The notes under the pieces: generated by a model
The model's database searches: none
What the model saw: the letters and a program-made list of their open reading frames with translations, nothing else
Told to the model about the DNA's origin: nothing
Translations under genes and position numbers: made by a program
In this document: positions 40,178 to 52,587 of the stretch, piece after piece
Position numbering within the stretch: the first letter of the stretch is position 1
How the letters are laid out: each line of letters begins with the position of its first letter
Assembly: GCF_003444775.1 (NCBI RefSeq)
Contig: NZ_CP021081.1
Coordinates: 262,001-326,000, forward strand
Length of the DNA stretch: 64,000 bases
Reading direction: 5' to 3'
DNA from: Deinococcus ficus
GTDB taxonomy: Bacteria > Deinococcota > Deinococci > Deinococcales > Deinococcaceae

Positions 40178-40881
40178 CCCTCCCGGAACCCGCCGCGGAC
40201 CGCACGAAACGCCCGCACCACCCCCGCGACCGCGGGGGGCGGCCCGTGCCCGCCGACCTGAACGCCGGGTGGCAGGCGGCCCTGGAGGAAGCCTGGGCGG
40301 CCTACGGCGCCGGGTCCTACGCGATCGGGGCGTGCATCGTGGACGCGCGCGGGCAGGTGCTCGCCCGGGGCCGCAACCGGCTGAACGAACCCCGCGCCGC
40401 GCACGGCGGCGTGATCGGCGGACACGACCTGGCGCACGCGGAGATCAACGCCCTGCTGAACCTGCCCGCCACCCCCCGCCCGGACTGCTACGGCTGGACG
40501 GTCCTGACCACCGTGGAACCCTGCCCCCAGTGCGCGGGCGCGGTCAGCATGAGCGGCATCCGCGCGCTGGAGTACGCCGCGCCCGACCCGTGGGCCGGAT
40601 GCGCCCGCCTGCTCACCGACGACCCCTACGTGCGCCGCAAGGGCATCCGCGTCGGGCGCGCCCCGCAGGACGTGCAGCGCCTCGCCACCGTGCTGGCCCT
40701 GGTGAGCTTTATGGAAGAAGGCCACGACACGCCGGACTCCGCCGTGCTGCGGGCCTACGCTGAGGTCGCCCCCGACGACACCCGGATGGCCCTGGACGTC
40801 CACCAGTCCGGGCGGCTGCGCTCCCTGCGCGCCGCACACGCCCCACTGCACGAGGCCGTGACGGCGCTGCGGATCGCCTGA
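40174..40881 (+). CDS. Cytidine/deoxycytidylate deaminase-family nucleoside deaminase
   Basis: This 235-residue protein has the zinc-dependent deaminase core: HAEIN (His ligand and catalytic Glu) and TTVEPCPQCAGAVSMSGI (PCxxC ligands). The domain covers about residues 30-150; the C-terminal 80 residues are helical and not assigned. Substrates in this branch include guanine, tRNA adenosine and cytosine nucleotides; the exact one is not clear. It starts at a GTG that overlaps the stop of the GGDEF-RHH gene (GTGA), so translation is coupled and the two products are probably functionally linked. Confidence 0.88.
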   Translation: MTLPEPAADRTKRPHHPRDRGGRPVPADLNAGWQAALEEAWAAYGAGSYAIGACIVDARGQVLARGRNRLNEPRAAHGGVIGGHDLAHAEINALLNLPATPRPDCYGWTVLTTVEPCPQCAGAVSMSGIRALEYAAPDPWAGCARLLTDDPYVRRKGIRVGRAPQDVQRLATVLALVSFMEEGHDTPDSAVLRAYAEVAPDDTRMALDVHQSGRLRSLRAAHAPLHEAVTALRIA

Positions 40882-40916
40882 CGGCCCCGGCGGCCCTGCC
40901 CGGCCCGGTCCCGGTG

Positions 40917-40922
40917 TAGCGT
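40917..40922 (+). promoter_or_regulatory. -10 box of leaderless GNAT gene
   Basis: TAGCGT lies 6 nt before the ATG at 40929. Confidence 0.55.
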
Positions 40923-40928
40923 CGGGGC

Positions 40929-41477
<549 letters not shown>

Positions 41478-41532
41478 CCCGCGCCCGGCCCGGCCTGTCC
41501 CCGCAGGGTGGCCGAACGGCCCGGGATGGTCG

Positions 41533-41538
41533 TATGCT
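41533..41538 (+). promoter_or_regulatory. -10 box deciding the start of the 214-aa gene
   Basis: TATGCT overlaps a possible ATG at 41534 and lies 13 nt before the ATG at 41552. If it is the -10 box, translation starts at 41552 with a leader of about 7 nt. Confidence 0.4.
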
Positions 41539-41551
41539 GAACCCAGAGTCC

Positions 41552-42196
41552 ATGGACGAACTGCGGGAAGCCACTGAACCGAGCGCCACCACCCTGCTGG
41601 ACGTGGTGGGCGAGGACGTCGAAGCCCTGTACAGCGCCGGCCAGATCCTGACCGTCCTTGAAGGCCTGCAGCTGCGCCAGCCGGGCCTGCGGATCCTGCT
41701 GGTCGGGCAGGGCCAGGTTACCCCCACCGTGATGGCGCTGGACGCCGGCCGCCTGTACTCCATGCCGACCACCGCGCCCCTGCGCACCGACCTGAACCAC
41801 CAGAACCTGCTGCGCCAGCTGTGCAGCAAGGCCCTGGCCGCCGAACCCCTGGACCTGACGCGCCTGCTGTACCGCGGCGACGTGTACGAACTGCGACCGT
41901 CCAGCCTGGTCGGCATCCGGCAGGCCACCTGGGAGGTCGCGGCCACCGCCGACGCCCTGGTGGGCCTGCAAACCCCCCGGACCGGGCTGGCCGGGCTGTT
42001 GGACGCCACGCCGCTGGCCCTGCTGCGCCGCCGTCAGCAGATTCAGGACGCCGAGAACGCCTGGACGAGCGCCCTGACCGCCCTGATTCGCATGGCCGGG
42101 CAGACCCCGGTGCGGGAACTGCGCCCCGGCCAGGAGGCCCGCCGGCCCGCCGCGGCCGCACCCGACCAGACCACCGCCAGCTGGGACGTCGCCTGA
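41552..42196 (+). CDS. Conserved hypothetical protein next to c-di-GMP genes
   Basis: The protein has about 214 residues. An N-terminal alpha/beta domain (residues 1-110) has hydrophobic strands (GLRILLVGQGQVTPTVMALDAGRLYSM). A helical C-terminal part is followed by a Pro/Ala/Arg-rich tail. No cysteine motif, signal peptide or known domain was recognised. It converges with the PAS-GGDEF-EAL gene, 31 bp away. An ATG at 41534 would add six residues. Function unknown. Confidence 0.75.
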   Translation: MDELREATEPSATTLLDVVGEDVEALYSAGQILTVLEGLQLRQPGLRILLVGQGQVTPTVMALDAGRLYSMPTTAPLRTDLNHQNLLRQLCSKALAAEPLDLTRLLYRGDVYELRPSSLVGIRQATWEVAATADALVGLQTPRTGLAGLLDATPLALLRRRQQIQDAENAWTSALTALIRMAGQTPVRELRPGQEARRPAAAAPDQTTASWDVA

Positions 42197-42227
42197 CCGG
42201 ACGCCGCACCCCGGCCCGGGGTGAGCG

Positions 42228-44951
42228 TCAGGGCTGACGGCCCAGCCAGGCGAGCAGTTCCGGCAGCGCCAGCGGCGGCGCGATCGCGAAGCCCTGCGCG
42301 GCGTCGCAGCCGAGTTCGCGCAGCACCTTCAGCTGCCCCGGCGTTTCCACGCCCACCGCCACCACCCGCAGGCCCAGGCGGTGCGCCAGGTCCACCGTGC
42401 CCTGCACCAGCGACACGCTGCGCGGGTCCTCGGGCAGGCGGGCCGTCAGGGTCGGGTGGAGCTTCACCGCGTCCAGCGGGAACTGCGTCAGCGACGCGAG
42501 GCTGGTGGCGCTGTCCCCGAAATCGTCCACGCTGAGTTTCGCCCCGAAGGCCCGTAGCCCGTTCAGCACGTCCCGGGTCTCCTCCGGGTGGCCCATCAGG
42601 CTGGCCGACGTCACCTCGACGTCCGGCGCGCCCTCCTCGGCCAGCAGCGGCAGCAGGCCCTGGAACTCCGCGCCGCCCTGCAGCTCGCGCAGGTTCAGGT
42701 TCACCGCCACCTGCCACGCCCCGCGCCGCTGCGGCAGGGCCCGGCGCACCTGCCCGCGGTCCCGGATCGCCGAGCGCACCACCCACTCGTTCACCTGCGT
42801 GACCAGCCCCGCGCGGCTCACCTGCGGCAGGAACGCCCCGGGTTTCAGTTCACCCAGCGCCGGGTGCTCCCAGCGCAGCAGCGCCTCGGCGCCCAGCGCC
42901 CGGCCGTCCGAGAGCTGCACGACCGGCTGGTACAGCAGGTGGAACTGCTCGCCGCTCACCGCCTCGGTCAGGGCGTCCTCCAGCTCGAAGGACCGCGACA
43001 GTTCCTCCCGCATGAACGGCGCGAACACCTCCGCGCCCGCCACCCCGCCGCGGCGCACGTACTGCATCGCCAGTTCCGCCTCGTGCAGCACCGCCGACCC
43101 GGCCGGGTCCTGGCCCGGCGTGCCGGGGCGCCTCGTGCCGCTGCCGCCCAGCGCGAACGCCAGCGGCACGAGGCGCCGGTTCGCCCGGAACGCCGGGCGC
43201 AGCAGCTCCTCCACGCGCCCCAGCGCCTGCGCGGGCGTCATGCCCGGCAGGTACACCGCCAGCGCGTCGTCGGCCAGCCGGCCCGCGTACCCGTGCGCGG
43301 CGCCCTGCAGGTCGTTCAGGCGCGCCGCCACCTGAATCAGCAGGTGATCCACCGCCGTGCGCCCCAGCGCCGCCACGACGTCCCCGAATTTCACCACGCC
43401 GATCACCACCGCCGCGCCCGGCGCGGACCCGTCCACGAAGCGGTCCACCACCTCCCGCAGGCCGCTGCGGTTGAGCAGCCCGGTCAGCGCGTCGTGGCGC
43501 GCGTCGTGCCGGAGCTGCGCCTGCGCGTGCCGCAGGGCCGTCATGTCCCGCATGCTGATCAGCACGCCCGTCCGGCCCGTGTCGGCCCGCCGCCCCTCCA
43601 GCCGCCCGTCGTCCAGCGCCACCGGGGAGAGCCGCACCTGCATGTGCCGCGCCGTGCCGGCCGGCAGGCCCAGCACCACCTCGGCGTCCATCGGCAGCGG
43701 CTGCGCGCGCCAGTCCGGGAACGGGGTGACCTGCCCGTCCGGGGTGTACACCTGCACGCCCAGGTCCGCCAGCACCCGCGTGAACCCCAGGCCCGCCAGC
43801 CGCCCGCTCTCCACGCCCAGCAGCCGCGCCGCCTGGTCACTGATGAACTGCACCCGGCCCGCCTGATCCACCACGACCGTGGTGTCCTCGGTGACCGCCA
43901 GCACCTGCCCCAGCAGACCCGCCGCGCCGTGCGCGCCGCGCTCCACGGGCCGCTGCCCTTCCAGCAGCAGCATGCCCGGCACCGCCGTGCGCCGCGCCGT
44001 GAACGGCAGCGACAGCGGCGCCATGCCGCCCGCCTGCCACACCGGCAGTTCCGCCGCCGCGCGCCCCTGCCCCGCCGCCAGTTCCAGCAGGTCCCGCAGG
44101 GCGTTCACGCGGCCTGCCTGGCCCTCCGCGAAACAAGGCCAGCTCCACAAGGGCCCGTCCGGCGCCGCGCCGCCGCACAGGTCCAGCACGCCCTGACTGG
44201 CCTGCCACACCCGCCCGTCGGCGCCCAGCAGCACCTGCAGGCCCGGCGTGTCCAGCAGCGCCCGCACCCGCGCCGCCTGATGATGCTCGCCGCTCACGTC
44301 CTGCAGGGTGAGCAGCACCCCGGCCGACCCGCCGCCGAAGTACGGCCGCACCTCACCGCGCACCCACAGCGGCTCCGCGCCCGCCCGGGGGAACTGCTCG
44401 TCCGGGACCGCCGCGGCCCGCCCGGCGGCCGCCTGGGCCAGCGCCGCGAGCAGCCCCGGCCGGTCCGCCCACACCTCCGTCGCCAGCTGCCCGGACAGGG
44501 CCCCTTCCGGCAGGCCCAGCAGGTCCAGCAGCGTGCGGCTCACCGTCCGGAAGCCCAGGTGCCCGTCCAGCCACGCGGTCGCCACCGGCAGCTGCGAGAC
44601 CAGCATCTCCGCCTCGCGGCTCACGCTGTCCACCTGCGCGGACAGCAGCAGCGTCATCACCTGCGTCATGCTCTCCGGCGCGGGGCGCGCCTCCTCGGTC
44701 CAGATCAGGCCCAGCAGCGCCCCGTCATGCGTGAGCCAGGTCATCTCCCCGCCGTCCAGCCACGCGTCCGGCGGGACCAGCCCCCCGACGCCCGGCACCG
44801 CGTGGGCGCCGCCCTCGCGGATCATCAGGACCTCGCCGCCCAGGCTGGTCAGCAGGGCTGCGTCCGGCGCGTGCACGCGCAGCAGGTCGCTGAGCGCCTC
44901 CCGCAGCGCCTGCGAGGAAGCCGGGGGGGTGGTGGTGGACACGTCACTCAA
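42228..44951 (-). CDS. PAS-GGDEF-EAL signalling protein with degenerate catalytic sites
   Basis: At about 907 residues it is a large soluble c-di-GMP-type protein. The N-terminal 110 residues look GAF-like. Two or three PAS-type regions follow (for example VTEDTTVVVDQAGRVQFISDQAARLLGVE), then a GGDEF domain in which the signature reads RLADDAL, so cyclase activity is not expected. The EAL domain has EALLRWEHP and DDFGDS, but LEITES reads VEVTSA, KxD reads KLH and AEGVE reads AVGVE. Phosphodiesterase activity is therefore doubtful, and it may sense c-di-GMP. It probably starts at a TTG at 44951 with GAGG 8-9 nt before it. Confidence 0.88.
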   Translation of the reverse strand: MSDVSTTTPPASSQALREALSDLLRVHAPDAALLTSLGGEVLMIREGGAHAVPGVGGLVPPDAWLDGGEMTWLTHDGALLGLIWTEEARPAPESMTQVMTLLLSAQVDSVSREAEMLVSQLPVATAWLDGHLGFRTVSRTLLDLLGLPEGALSGQLATEVWADRPGLLAALAQAAAGRAAAVPDEQFPRAGAEPLWVRGEVRPYFGGGSAGVLLTLQDVSGEHHQAARVRALLDTPGLQVLLGADGRVWQASQGVLDLCGGAAPDGPLWSWPCFAEGQAGRVNALRDLLELAAGQGRAAAELPVWQAGGMAPLSLPFTARRTAVPGMLLLEGQRPVERGAHGAAGLLGQVLAVTEDTTVVVDQAGRVQFISDQAARLLGVESGRLAGLGFTRVLADLGVQVYTPDGQVTPFPDWRAQPLPMDAEVVLGLPAGTARHMQVRLSPVALDDGRLEGRRADTGRTGVLISMRDMTALRHAQAQLRHDARHDALTGLLNRSGLREVVDRFVDGSAPGAAVVIGVVKFGDVVAALGRTAVDHLLIQVAARLNDLQGAAHGYAGRLADDALAVYLPGMTPAQALGRVEELLRPAFRANRRLVPLAFALGGSGTRRPGTPGQDPAGSAVLHEAELAMQYVRRGGVAGAEVFAPFMREELSRSFELEDALTEAVSGEQFHLLYQPVVQLSDGRALGAEALLRWEHPALGELKPGAFLPQVSRAGLVTQVNEWVVRSAIRDRGQVRRALPQRRGAWQVAVNLNLRELQGGAEFQGLLPLLAEEGAPDVEVTSASLMGHPEETRDVLNGLRAFGAKLSVDDFGDSATSLASLTQFPLDAVKLHPTLTARLPEDPRSVSLVQGTVDLAHRLGLRVVAVGVETPGQLKVLRELGCDAAQGFAIAPPLALPELLAWLGRQP

Positions 44952-45123
44952 GGGAAACCTCGTGGGCCGCCCCCGCAGACCCCGGGGCACGGCCGGCCCC
45001 CGGGGAGCCGGGAACCTTCGCCCTGATGCTCACACGCCGCGTCTTACAAGCGTCATGCACACCCGCCACACGCGGGCGGGCCAGGCGGGGACGCGCCCCC
45101 GCCCGGCCCGACGCGGCCCCCGG

Positions 45124-45558
45124 TCAGTCCAACCGACGCTGCAGCCTGTAGATGCCGGCGTCCACCGGGTTGCTCGCCGCCACCAGACGGTTGACCTCCC
45201 GCGTGTCCGGTTCCTCCAGCACCCGCACGAAATCCCCGGCGGGCAGCACCGTTTCCCGCAGCACCAGCCCCGCACCGGCCGCCCAGTCCGCCAGGCCCGC
45301 CAGCGCCTCCTGGCCCGCCACGCCGAACCGCGGCCCGAACGACGGCGAGATCACCACGGCCCGGTCCACGCCCAGGCCCTGTGCGTTGGCCGGCGGGACC
45401 ACCACCGCCCCGTACCGCGCGCCCTCCCGGTGCCCCTGGGTGTCCGTCACCATCAGCAGGTGCCCGCCCTGCAGGTCCACGCCCTGAAAGCGCGAACGGA
45501 CTTCATTCAGGGTTTCCAGCGAGGCGCCCGGCAGGCCGATGGGATCCACATTCAACAT
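45124..45558 (-). CDS. Conserved hypothetical protein (144 aa)
   Basis: This soluble alpha/beta protein (MLNVDPIGLPGASLETLNEV, then YGAVVVPPANAQGLGVDRAVVISPSFGPRFG) has no recognised domain. The start is firm, with GGAGGG 5 nt before the ATG; the longer reading to 45612 is rejected. It faces the S4-domain gene divergently. Function unknown. Confidence 0.78.
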   Translation of the reverse strand: MLNVDPIGLPGASLETLNEVRSRFQGVDLQGGHLLMVTDTQGHREGARYGAVVVPPANAQGLGVDRAVVISPSFGPRFGVAGQEALAGLADWAAGAGLVLRETVLPAGDFVRVLEEPDTREVNRLVAASNPVDAGIYRLQRRLD

Positions 45559-45650
45559 GCCCTCCAGTGTAAAGCCGCGCCGCGCGGCCACGCCGGGACA
45601 ACCCCGCCCCATCCGCCACCCGGCTCAGGCGCGCGATCAGCCCCTCACGG

Positions 45651-45656
45651 TATCCT
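45651..45656 (+). promoter_or_regulatory. -10 box of leaderless S4-domain gene
   Basis: TATCCT lies 6 nt before the ATG at 45663. Confidence 0.6.
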
Positions 45657-45662
45657 GCCGGG

Positions 45663-46370
<708 letters not shown>

Positions 46371-46375
46371 CGCCC

Positions 46376-47389
46376 GTGATCGACCTCACCGCCCGCCACC
46401 CCCACGTCACCCCCGACACCCTCCTCACCACCCTGCGCCCCAGCCCCCGCTTCCAGCACGTCCGTTTCGACACCTACCAGCCCAACCCCCACTACCCCAG
46501 CCAGCAGCAGGCCCAGGAGACCCTGCGCGCCTTCGCGCAGCAGGCCACGCCCCCGGACACCGGCGGCTTCCGCCTCTTCCGCCGCCGCCGCCCCGAAGGC
46601 CAGGGCCTCTACCTCGACGGCGGCTTCGGCGTCGGCAAAACCCACCTTCTCGCCAGCGCCTGGCACAGTGCCCCCGGCCGCGCCGCCCTCATGAGCTTCC
46701 AGGACCTGATGTACCTGATCGGCGCCCTCGGCATGACCCGCGCCGTGGACGCCTTCAAGGACCACGACCTCCTCCTCATCGACGAATTCGAACTCGACGA
46801 CCCCGGCAACACCCACATGGCCAACACCTTCCTCGGCCAGGTCATGCCCCGCGGCACGCACGTCATCGCCACCAGCAACACCGAACCCGGCGCCCTCGGC
46901 GAGGGCCGCTTCAACGCCCGCGACTTCCAGCGCCAGATCCAGGCCATCGCCGGGCGCTTCCACACCCATACCATCGACGGCCCCGACTACCGCCAGCGCC
47001 GCACCACCCCCGAACCCCCCCTCACCCCGGACGAGTCCGCCCGCTGGGAAGCCCGCCAGGACCCCGCCAGCCTCGCCGTGATCCAGGCCCGCGACCTCAG
47101 CCGCCACCTCCTCACCGTCCACCCCAGCCACTTCCCGCAGCTCCTTGGCGGCGTGCAGGCCCTCGCCATCCACGACCTCACCCCCATGCAGGACCAGAAC
47201 ACCGCCCTGCGCTTCGTGCACCTCATCGACAAGGTCTACGACCTCGGCACGCACGCGGCCCTCACCGGCGTCAGCCTCGGCCGGCTTTTCGACGAAACGT
47301 ACCGGCACGGCGCCTACGCGAAGAAATACAGCCGGTGCCTGTCGCGGCTGTCCGAACTGCTCCGCGAAGCCCGAGAAGAGATCGCCTGA
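46376..47389 (+). CDS. zapE: ZapE/AFG1-like ATPase
   Basis: At 337 residues this AAA-type P-loop ATPase is the bacterial ZapE/LACE1 homologue. Walker A is LDGGFGVGKTHLL, Walker B DLLLIDEFELDDPG, and sensor 1 VIATSNTEPGALGEGRF. The C-terminal FVHLIDKVYDLG and FDETYRHGAYAKKYSRCLSRLSEL are diagnostic. In E. coli ZapE acts on FtsZ rings and on respiratory-chain biogenesis. It starts with a GTG, 5 nt after the S4 gene, so the two form one operon. A CCCCCGTCC/GGACGGGGG hairpin at 47405-47427 follows without a U tract. Confidence 0.9.
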   Translation: MIDLTARHPHVTPDTLLTTLRPSPRFQHVRFDTYQPNPHYPSQQQAQETLRAFAQQATPPDTGGFRLFRRRRPEGQGLYLDGGFGVGKTHLLASAWHSAPGRAALMSFQDLMYLIGALGMTRAVDAFKDHDLLLIDEFELDDPGNTHMANTFLGQVMPRGTHVIATSNTEPGALGEGRFNARDFQRQIQAIAGRFHTHTIDGPDYRQRRTTPEPPLTPDESARWEARQDPASLAVIQARDLSRHLLTVHPSHFPQLLGGVQALAIHDLTPMQDQNTALRFVHLIDKVYDLGTHAALTGVSLGRLFDETYRHGAYAKKYSRCLSRLSELLREAREEIA

Positions 47390-47462
47390 GCTGGTGGTGA
47401 AGCACCCCCGTCCCACTGGGACGGGGGGCTTACGTTGGCACTGGGCAGGTGGGTGAGGGCGG

Positions 47463-47807
47463 CTAGAGCCTGGCCCGGTCCTCGGCCCTCAGCGAGAGCA
47501 GCCACGTGAACAGCAGGGCGAAGGGCAGCGCCACCACCGGCCACAGCAGGAGGGTCATCAAGCTCATAGCGGTCTTCTGGGCGGCCAGTTCAGGGTCGTG
47601 CGTGGCGGGGCCGGTCGTGGTGTCCCACAGCGTGAACAGCAGGACGGGCAGGAGAAAGCTGGCGTACACGTGAAGCCCGCGGGCCGTGCGCTCGCGCCAC
47701 AGCGGGGAAAGGTGGGCCCATAGGACGCCGCTGATCAGATACACCAGGCCCGGGCCCACGATGAACAGCAGAAGCGGGGTCAGGAAGTTCTGAACGTGGG
47801 GCGGCAT
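47463..47807 (-). CDS. Small membrane protein, unknown function (114 aa)
   Basis: Three membrane helices are predicted (FLTPLLLFIVGPGLVYLISGVLW, YASFLLPVLLFTLW, LMTLLLWPVVALPFALLFTWLL). No family was recognised. Its start has TAGCGT 6 nt upstream. It converges with zapE and is followed upstream by dnaG on the same strand. Confidence 0.78.
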   Translation of the reverse strand: MPPHVQNFLTPLLLFIVGPGLVYLISGVLWAHLSPLWRERTARGLHVYASFLLPVLLFTLWDTTTGPATHDPELAAQKTAMSLMTLLLWPVVALPFALLFTWLLSLRAEDRARL

Positions 47808-47813
47808 GCAGAC

Positions 47814-47819
47814 ACGCTA
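47814..47819 (-). promoter_or_regulatory. -10 box of leaderless small membrane protein gene
   Basis: TAGCGT on the minus strand lies 6 nt before the ATG at 47807. Confidence 0.55.
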
Positions 47820-47849
47820 GTGCGCAGGCGGGCCGCGCCTGAGCCCAGT

Positions 47850-49616
<1,767 letters not shown>

Positions 49617-49889
49617 GCGCCTCACCTCCCTGCCCTGGCAGCTCTGCCCGGCGCGCACTTCACCCCGCCGGCCACGGATGACCGGTCCCGGCAGGGGAGA
49701 GCCCCCAGTGTACGCCCCGGGAGCCCCGGGCAGCAACGCGCCCCGGGTGGCGTGCTGCACAGTTTTTTTCATGAACCGGGGGGTGAGGTACGGTGGGCCG
49801 AAGTCCCGGCAGGCTGGGGGCAGCGGGGGTAGAGTCGGAGGGAACCGGCCGGCCTGTCGGGCGCGTGCCGGGAAGGAAGGCGGCCCCGC

Positions 49890-51482
49890 ATGATCCAGAC
49901 CCTGATCGACCAGCCCCTGCTGCTTCTGTTTCTCATCGCCGCCATCGGGTACCCGCTGGGCCGCCTGAACGTCCGGGGCTTCTCGCTGGGGATCGCTGCG
50001 GTGCTGTTCACGGGGCTGGCGTTCGGGGCGCTGGACGAGAACCTGAAGACCCCGCCGCTGCTGTACGAGTTCGGGCTGGTGCTGTTCGTGTACACCATCG
50101 GAATCGCCAGCGGCCCGGCGTTTTTCAGCGCCATGCGGCGCGGCGGGCCGCGCGACAACGCCACGGTCGTCGCCAGCATTCTCCTGGCGGGCGGGGTGGT
50201 GGCGGGCGCCGCGCGCTTGTTGGGCCTGCACGGCACGCACGCCGCCGGGCTGTTCAGCGGCGCGCTCACGAACACCCCGGCCCTGGCCGGCGCGCTGGAA
50301 CGCCTGCGGGCGGGCGGCGCCACCGACGCGCTGCAGAGCGAACCGGTGGTGGCGTACTCGGTGGCGTACCCCATGGGCGTGATCGCCATGCTGCTCGCCA
50401 TCAGCCTCCTGAAGAAACTCTGGCGGGTGCCGGACGCCCGCCCGCCGGAGGAGATCACGCACCGCAGCGTCCGCGTGCAGCGCCCCGACGCCCTGCAGGC
50501 GCTGCCGGCCACACTGCGCATCGGCCGGTACCAGCACGGAAACGCCGTGCGGCTCGCCGGACTGTACGACGAGCAGCTGCGCCGTGAGATCCAGCCCGGG
50601 GACATCATCAGTCTGATCGGCCCGGCCAGCGCCCTGCGGGCTGCCATCCCCGCCCTCGGGGAGGACCTGGGCGAGGCGCTGGAACTCTCCCGGGAGACAC
50701 TGGACATGCGGCGCATGTTCGTCAGCGACCGCCGCATGGCCGGCCGGCGCCTGGGCGACCTGCCGCTGCACGAGAAGTACGGCGCGACCGTTACCCGGGT
50801 GCGCCGCGGCGACACCGACCACCTCGCCGACGAGAACACCGTGCTGCAACTCGGGGACCGCGTGCGCGTCGTCGCGCCCCGCGAGCACATGCCCGCCCTG
50901 ACCCAGCTCTTCGGGGACAGCTACCACCGCCTCTCTGAGATCGACGCCATGACCTTCAGCGTCGGCATCGCCCTGGGCCTGCTGCTCGGCATGATCGCCA
51001 TTCCCCTCGGCGGCGGGCAGACCTTCAAACTCGGGCTCGCGGGCGGACCCCTGATCGTCGGGCTGATCCTCGGTGCAGTCGGACAGACCGGCCCGCTGAA
51101 CTGGCAGCTGCCGTACAACGCCAACCTCACCCTCCGGCAGATCGGCCTGATCCTCTTCCTCGCGGGCGTGGGCAGCCGCAGCGGGTACGCGTTCTTCACC
51201 ACCGTCGCCAGCCCCCTGGGCCTGAAGCTGTTCCTGGCGGGCACCCTGGTCACCACGGTCGCGGCCGTCACCCTGCTCACGGTGGCGCACAAGGTGCAGA
51301 AGATCCCCTTCGCGCACGCCGCCGGCATGATCGCCGGCCTGCAGACCCAGCCGGCCGTGCTGGGCTTCGCGACCGAAACCATGAAAAGTGACGAACCGAA
51401 CGTCGGGTACGCTACCGTGTACCCGCTCGCCACCATCGCCAAGCTCATCCTTGCGCAACTCCTGCTGGGCGCCGGGGGGTGA
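49890..51482 (+). CDS. AspT/YidE-type transporter with central TrkA-C domains
   Basis: This protein of 530 residues has two membrane halves (about residues 5-180 and 340-530, each of five or six helices). They flank two soluble RCK/TrkA_C-like domains (about 195-330; [41 protein letters not shown] and [22 protein letters not shown]). This is the aspartate-alanine exchanger/YidE-YbjL family; the substrate is not known here. GGAAGG lies about 10 nt before the ATG. Membrane protein with probably independent transcription. Confidence 0.9.
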   Translation: MIQTLIDQPLLLLFLIAAIGYPLGRLNVRGFSLGIAAVLFTGLAFGALDENLKTPPLLYEFGLVLFVYTIGIASGPAFFSAMRRGGPRDNATVVASILLAGGVVAGAARLLGLHGTHAAGLFSGALTNTPALAGALERLRAGGATDALQSEPVVAYSVAYPMGVIAMLLAISLLKKLWRVPDARPPEEITHRSVRVQRPDALQALPATLRIGRYQHGNAVRLAGLYDEQLRREIQPGDIISLIGPASALRAAIPALGEDLGEALELSRETLDMRRMFVSDRRMAGRRLGDLPLHEKYGATVTRVRRGDTDHLADENTVLQLGDRVRVVAPREHMPALTQLFGDSYHRLSEIDAMTFSVGIALGLLLGMIAIPLGGGQTFKLGLAGGPLIVGLILGAVGQTGPLNWQLPYNANLTLRQIGLILFLAGVGSRSGYAFFTTVASPLGLKLFLAGTLVTTVAAVTLLTVAHKVQKIPFAHAAGMIAGLQTQPAVLGFATETMKSDEPNVGYATVYPLATIAKLILAQLLLGAGG

Positions 51483-51586
51483 GCTTTGTACGCCCGCTGA
51501 CCGGGTGAAGCCCCGCCCAACCCCGCATGAACCCTCTTTCACAGGCCCGTCACGCCCCCGCCCGCCGGGCGCGGCAGGCTGAACCC

Positions 51587-52135
51587 ATGGCATCCGACCA
51601 CCCCCTGAAAGGCAAGCGCGTCGCCATCCTCGCCGCGGACGGCGTGGAGGAAATCGAACTCACCAGCCCCCGTCAGGCCGTCCAGGACGCCGGCGCGACC
51701 ACCACCCTGATCAGCCTGAAGCCCGGGCAGATCCAGAGCATGAAAGGCGACATAGAACCCCAGGCGAAGTACGACGTGGACCGGACCGTGAAGGACGTCA
51801 GCCCTGACGACTTCGACGCCCTGATCCTCCCCGGCGGCACCGTCAATCCCGACAAACTCCGCCTGGACGACCACGCCCTGACGTTCATCCAGGGCATGTA
51901 CGACGCCGGCAAACCCATCGCCGCCATCTGCCACGGTCCCTGGACCCTCAGCGAGACCGGCATCGCGAAAGGCAAGCGCCTCACCAGCTGGCCCAGCCTG
52001 AAACGCGAACTCACCCTGGCCGGCGCCACCTGGGTGGACGAGGAGGTCGTCACGGACGGCCAGATCACCACCAGCCGCAACCCGGACGATCTGCCCGCCT
52101 TCAACGCCCGCATCACCGAGCAGTTCGCCCGGTAA
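51587..52135 (+). CDS. DJ-1/PfpI-family protein
   Basis: The 182-residue protein is a PfpI-type member of the DJ-1 superfamily. [28 protein letters not shown] carries the conserved Glu, [12 protein letters not shown] a strand-loop, and the nucleophile elbow is [10 protein letters not shown] with the reactive cysteine followed by His. Family members have been described as intracellular proteases or glyoxalase/deglycase enzymes acting on damaged proteins. A D. radiodurans relative is known. The ATG at 51587 is preferred to 51527. The cupin gene follows by 33 bp. Confidence 0.92.
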   Translation: MASDHPLKGKRVAILAADGVEEIELTSPRQAVQDAGATTTLISLKPGQIQSMKGDIEPQAKYDVDRTVKDVSPDDFDALILPGGTVNPDKLRLDDHALTFIQGMYDAGKPIAAICHGPWTLSETGIAKGKRLTSWPSLKRELTLAGATWVDEEVVTDGQITTSRNPDDLPAFNARITEQFAR

Positions 52136-52168
52136 CCCCGCGCCCTACCCCGCGCAAAGGAGCCCGTC

Positions 52169-52522
52169 ATGACGCAGAACAAGGAACGCCAGTACAAGGT
52201 CAGCCGCGACGCCACCGCCGGCTGGGAAGGCGAGCACCAGCTCATTCACACGCAGAGCAGCAGCATGCGCCTCTGGGAAAACGAGGAACCCGCCGACACC
52301 GAAGGTAAACAGCCCAAAACGAACGACTACGACACCCTCGGCTACGTCATCAAGGGCCGCGTGGAACTCATCATTGAGGGCCAGACCATCGACCTGCGTG
52401 AGGGCGACAGCTACCTCGTGCCCCGCGGGGTGGAACACACCTACCGCGTCGCAGAAAGCCTCACCGCCGTGGAGGTCACCACGCCCAGCACCTACCGCCC
52501 CCCCAGCCACGAACAGGGTTGA
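52169..52522 (+). CDS. Small cupin-domain protein
   Basis: The 117-residue single cupin has the core DTLGYVIKGRVELIIEGQTIDLREGDSYLVPRGVEHTYRV, covering both cupin motifs with a His ligand in EHTYR. The first motif lacks the usual HxH, so metal binding is uncertain. AAAGGAG lies 7 nt before the ATG. It is probably co-transcribed with the PfpI gene and is followed by a terminator. Confidence 0.9.
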   Translation: MTQNKERQYKVSRDATAGWEGEHQLIHTQSSSMRLWENEEPADTEGKQPKTNDYDTLGYVIKGRVELIIEGQTIDLREGDSYLVPRGVEHTYRVAESLTAVEVTTPSTYRPPSHEQG

Positions 52523-52535
52523 TTCTCACGTGAAT

Positions 52536-52578
52536 CGTCCCGCCAGGAGCACTCCTCCAGGCGGGACGGCACGTTTTT
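52536..52578 (+). terminator. Intrinsic terminator after the cupin gene
   Basis: CGTCCCGCC pairs with GGCGGGACG across a 15-nt loop, followed five bases on by TTTTT. Confidence 0.7.
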
Positions 52579-52587
52579 CTATTCGCT

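Noticed and set aside
47405..47427. CCCCCGTCC/GGACGGGGG hairpin as a terminator of zapE
   Set aside because: A good stem but no T run on either strand; kept only as a note in the zapE entry.
49617..51593. Upstream extension of the dnaG reading frame
   Set aside because: The frame is open through the antisense of the AspT-type transporter, but dnaG has a strong ribosome site and the invariant zinc finger close to the ATG at 49616.
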